Assembly (NCBI GenBank): GCA_030539415.1
Contig: JAUNSE010000158.1
Location: 1 to 5,359 of the forward strand
Length of the DNA stretch: 5,359 bases
Direction of reading: 5' to 3'
Origin: Desulfovibrionaceae bacterium
GTDB lineage: Bacteria; Desulfobacterota; Desulfovibrionia; Desulfovibrionales; Desulfovibrionaceae
Position numbers and translations under genes: made by a program. Every line of letters starts with the position of its first letter. Position 1 is the first letter of the stretch. The notes under the pieces were generated by a model. It was given only the letters and a program-made list of their open reading frames with translations, searched no databases and was not told where the DNA came from. Shown piece by piece: positions 4,407 to 5,359 of the stretch.

Positions 4407-5359
4407 TTACTTCTTCATGGCGCGCACGCCGTTCAGCACCACCAGGAGGGAGGTGCCCACATCGGCGAAGACGGCCATCCACATGGTGGCGTTGCCGGAC
4501 AGGGTCAGGGCGAAGAAGACGGCCTTGACCGCCAGGGCCAGCACGATGTTTTCCACCAGGATGGCGTAGGTGGAGCGGGAGAGGGCGATGAAGCGGGGGA
4601 TCTTGCGCAGATCGTCGTCCATGAGGGCCACGTCCGCGGTCTCGATGGCCGTGTCCGTGCCGCCTCTGGCCATGGCGAAGCCGATGTGGGCTTTGGCCAG
4701 GGCGGGAGCGTCGTTGATGCCGTCGCCGACCATGCCGACCTTCTCGCCGGAGGCCTCGAGCTCCTCGATCAGGGTCAGCTTGTCCCCGGGCAGCAGCTCG
4801 GCGCGCACCTCGTCCACGCCCACCTGGGCGGCTATGGCCTTTGCCGTGTGCTCGTTGTCGCCGGTCAGCATCATGGTCCTGACGCCAAGCTTCTTCAGGG
4901 CGGCAATGGCCTCGATGCTGCTCTCGCGCACCGTGTCGGCCACGGCGAAGACGCCTTCGGCGCCGTTCGGGCCGACCAGCATGACCACGGTCCTGCCCGC
5001 CTTCTCGAGCGCGAAGATCTTCTCCTCGAGTCCGGGCGAGCAGCGGTGCAGCTCCTCGACCATCTTGTGGTTGCCGAGATACCAGCGCTCGCCTTCAATC
5101 AGACCGCTGACACCCTCGCCGGGCAGGGCCGTGAAGTCGGTCACCTCGGGAAGGACCGTGCCCTCGGGCGCCTCCTGGGCCACGGCCCTGGAGACGGGAT
5201 GGTCTGAGCGGGAGGCCAGGCTCCAGGCCATGGTCAGCGTGCGCTCGCGGCCGGCAGATCCCACCTCGATGAAGTCGGTCTGGCGGGGTTTGCCGTGGGT
5301 GATGGTGCCGGTCTTGTCCAGGGCGAGGCGCTTCAAAAGGCGGCCCTGCTCCAGGAACA
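4407..5359 (-). CDS. P1B-type Zn2+/Cd2+/Pb2+-exporting ATPase, partial (N-terminus beyond right edge)
   Basis: The last 316 residues of a heavy-metal P-type ATPase (ZntA/CadA class), which pumps divalent soft metals out of the cytoplasm using ATP. Numbering from the first complete codon: the phosphorylation motif DKTGT at 14-18; SDHPVS near 51-56, the variant of the P1B HP motif that helps bind nucleotide; GEGVSG near 80-85; TGDN near 165-168; and GDGINDAP near 211-218 for Mg2+ binding. Two final membrane spans follow (about 262-285 and 288-310). They carry the Lys of VKAVFF (278) and the Asp of VFADVG (299), the pair characteristic of the Zn/Cd/Pb subgroup, not the Cu or Co subgroups. The frame is open to the edge; a TTG at 5334-5336 is internal, since DKTGT always lies mid-protein. 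The missing part should hold the first six spans with the CPx metal site and any N-terminal metal-binding domain. It ends with TAA. No metal-responsive regulator is visible. Confidence 0.95.
   Translation of the reverse strand, partial: FLEQGRLLKRLALDKTGTITHGKPRQTDFIEVGSAGRERTLTMAWSLASRSDHPVSRAVAQEAPEGTVLPEVTDFTALPGEGVSGLIEGERWYLGNHKMVEELHRCSPGLEEKIFALEKAGRTVVMLVGPNGAEGVFAVADTVRESSIEAIAALKKLGVRTMMLTGDNEHTAKAIAAQVGVDEVRAELLPGDKLTLIEELEASGEKVGMVGDGINDAPALAKAHIGFAMARGGTDTAIETADVALMDDDLRKIPRFIALSRSTYAILVENIVLALAVKAVFFALTLSGNATMWMAVFADVGTSLLVVLNGVRAMKK

Noticed and set aside
4044..5207. 387-codon plus-strand frame opposite the ATPase
   Set aside because: Composition is Gly/Gln/His/Asp-rich without domains, and it spans the non-coding region and the terminator. 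The minus strand has unmistakable P-type ATPase motifs.
5334..5336. TTG as start codon of the ATPase frame
   Set aside because: It would begin six residues before DKTGT, which always lies mid-protein in this family. The frame is open to the window edge with family-like residues (FLEQGRLLK) upstream.

Overview
The window is GC-rich bacterial chromosome. All four genes I can support lie on the minus strand, so transcription runs from high to low coordinates. Nothing here fixes the organism. The strong G/C preference at third codon positions, a NhaC-type exchanger beside a metal-exporting ATPase, and a faint resemblance of the left-edge protein to a small family I associate with Desulfovibrio would suit Desulfovibrionaceae or a similar GC-rich proteobacterium. 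That is a low-confidence guess.

Layout in the direction of transcription: (1) 5359-4407 holds the C-terminal half of a P1B-type Zn2+/Cd2+/Pb2+ exporting ATPase, cut by the right edge, followed by a clear intrinsic terminator at 4306-4272. (2) 4271-3939 is non-coding. It carries a TTGACA promoter and several inverted repeats, including a perfect 7-bp one just before the likely start of the next gene. (3) 3938-2724 is a YbjJ/MosC-like major facilitator transporter, ended by a strong terminator at 2671-2626. (4) 2580-1294 is a NhaC-family antiporter; its best promoter candidate overlaps the preceding terminator. (5) 1293-750 has no convincing protein gene. It does hold a near-consensus leftward promoter (1199-1170) and a textbook leftward terminator (1010-966) about 200 nt apart, enclosing a run of hairpins: a candidate small RNA or attenuated leader. 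(6) 749-1 is the N-terminal part of an unidentified membrane-anchored or secreted protein, cut by the left edge.

Each gene looks like its own transcription unit, because terminators or long gaps separate them. The three recognisable genes are membrane transporters with different predicted jobs (heavy-metal efflux, small-molecule transport, Na+/H+ exchange). I see no shared pathway and no sign of a defence system, CRISPR array, transposon, tRNA or rRNA. The most interesting item is the candidate RNA at about 1163-962, followed by the layered repeats upstream of the MFS gene and the promoter that overlaps the MFS terminator. I found no clear new multi-gene system.
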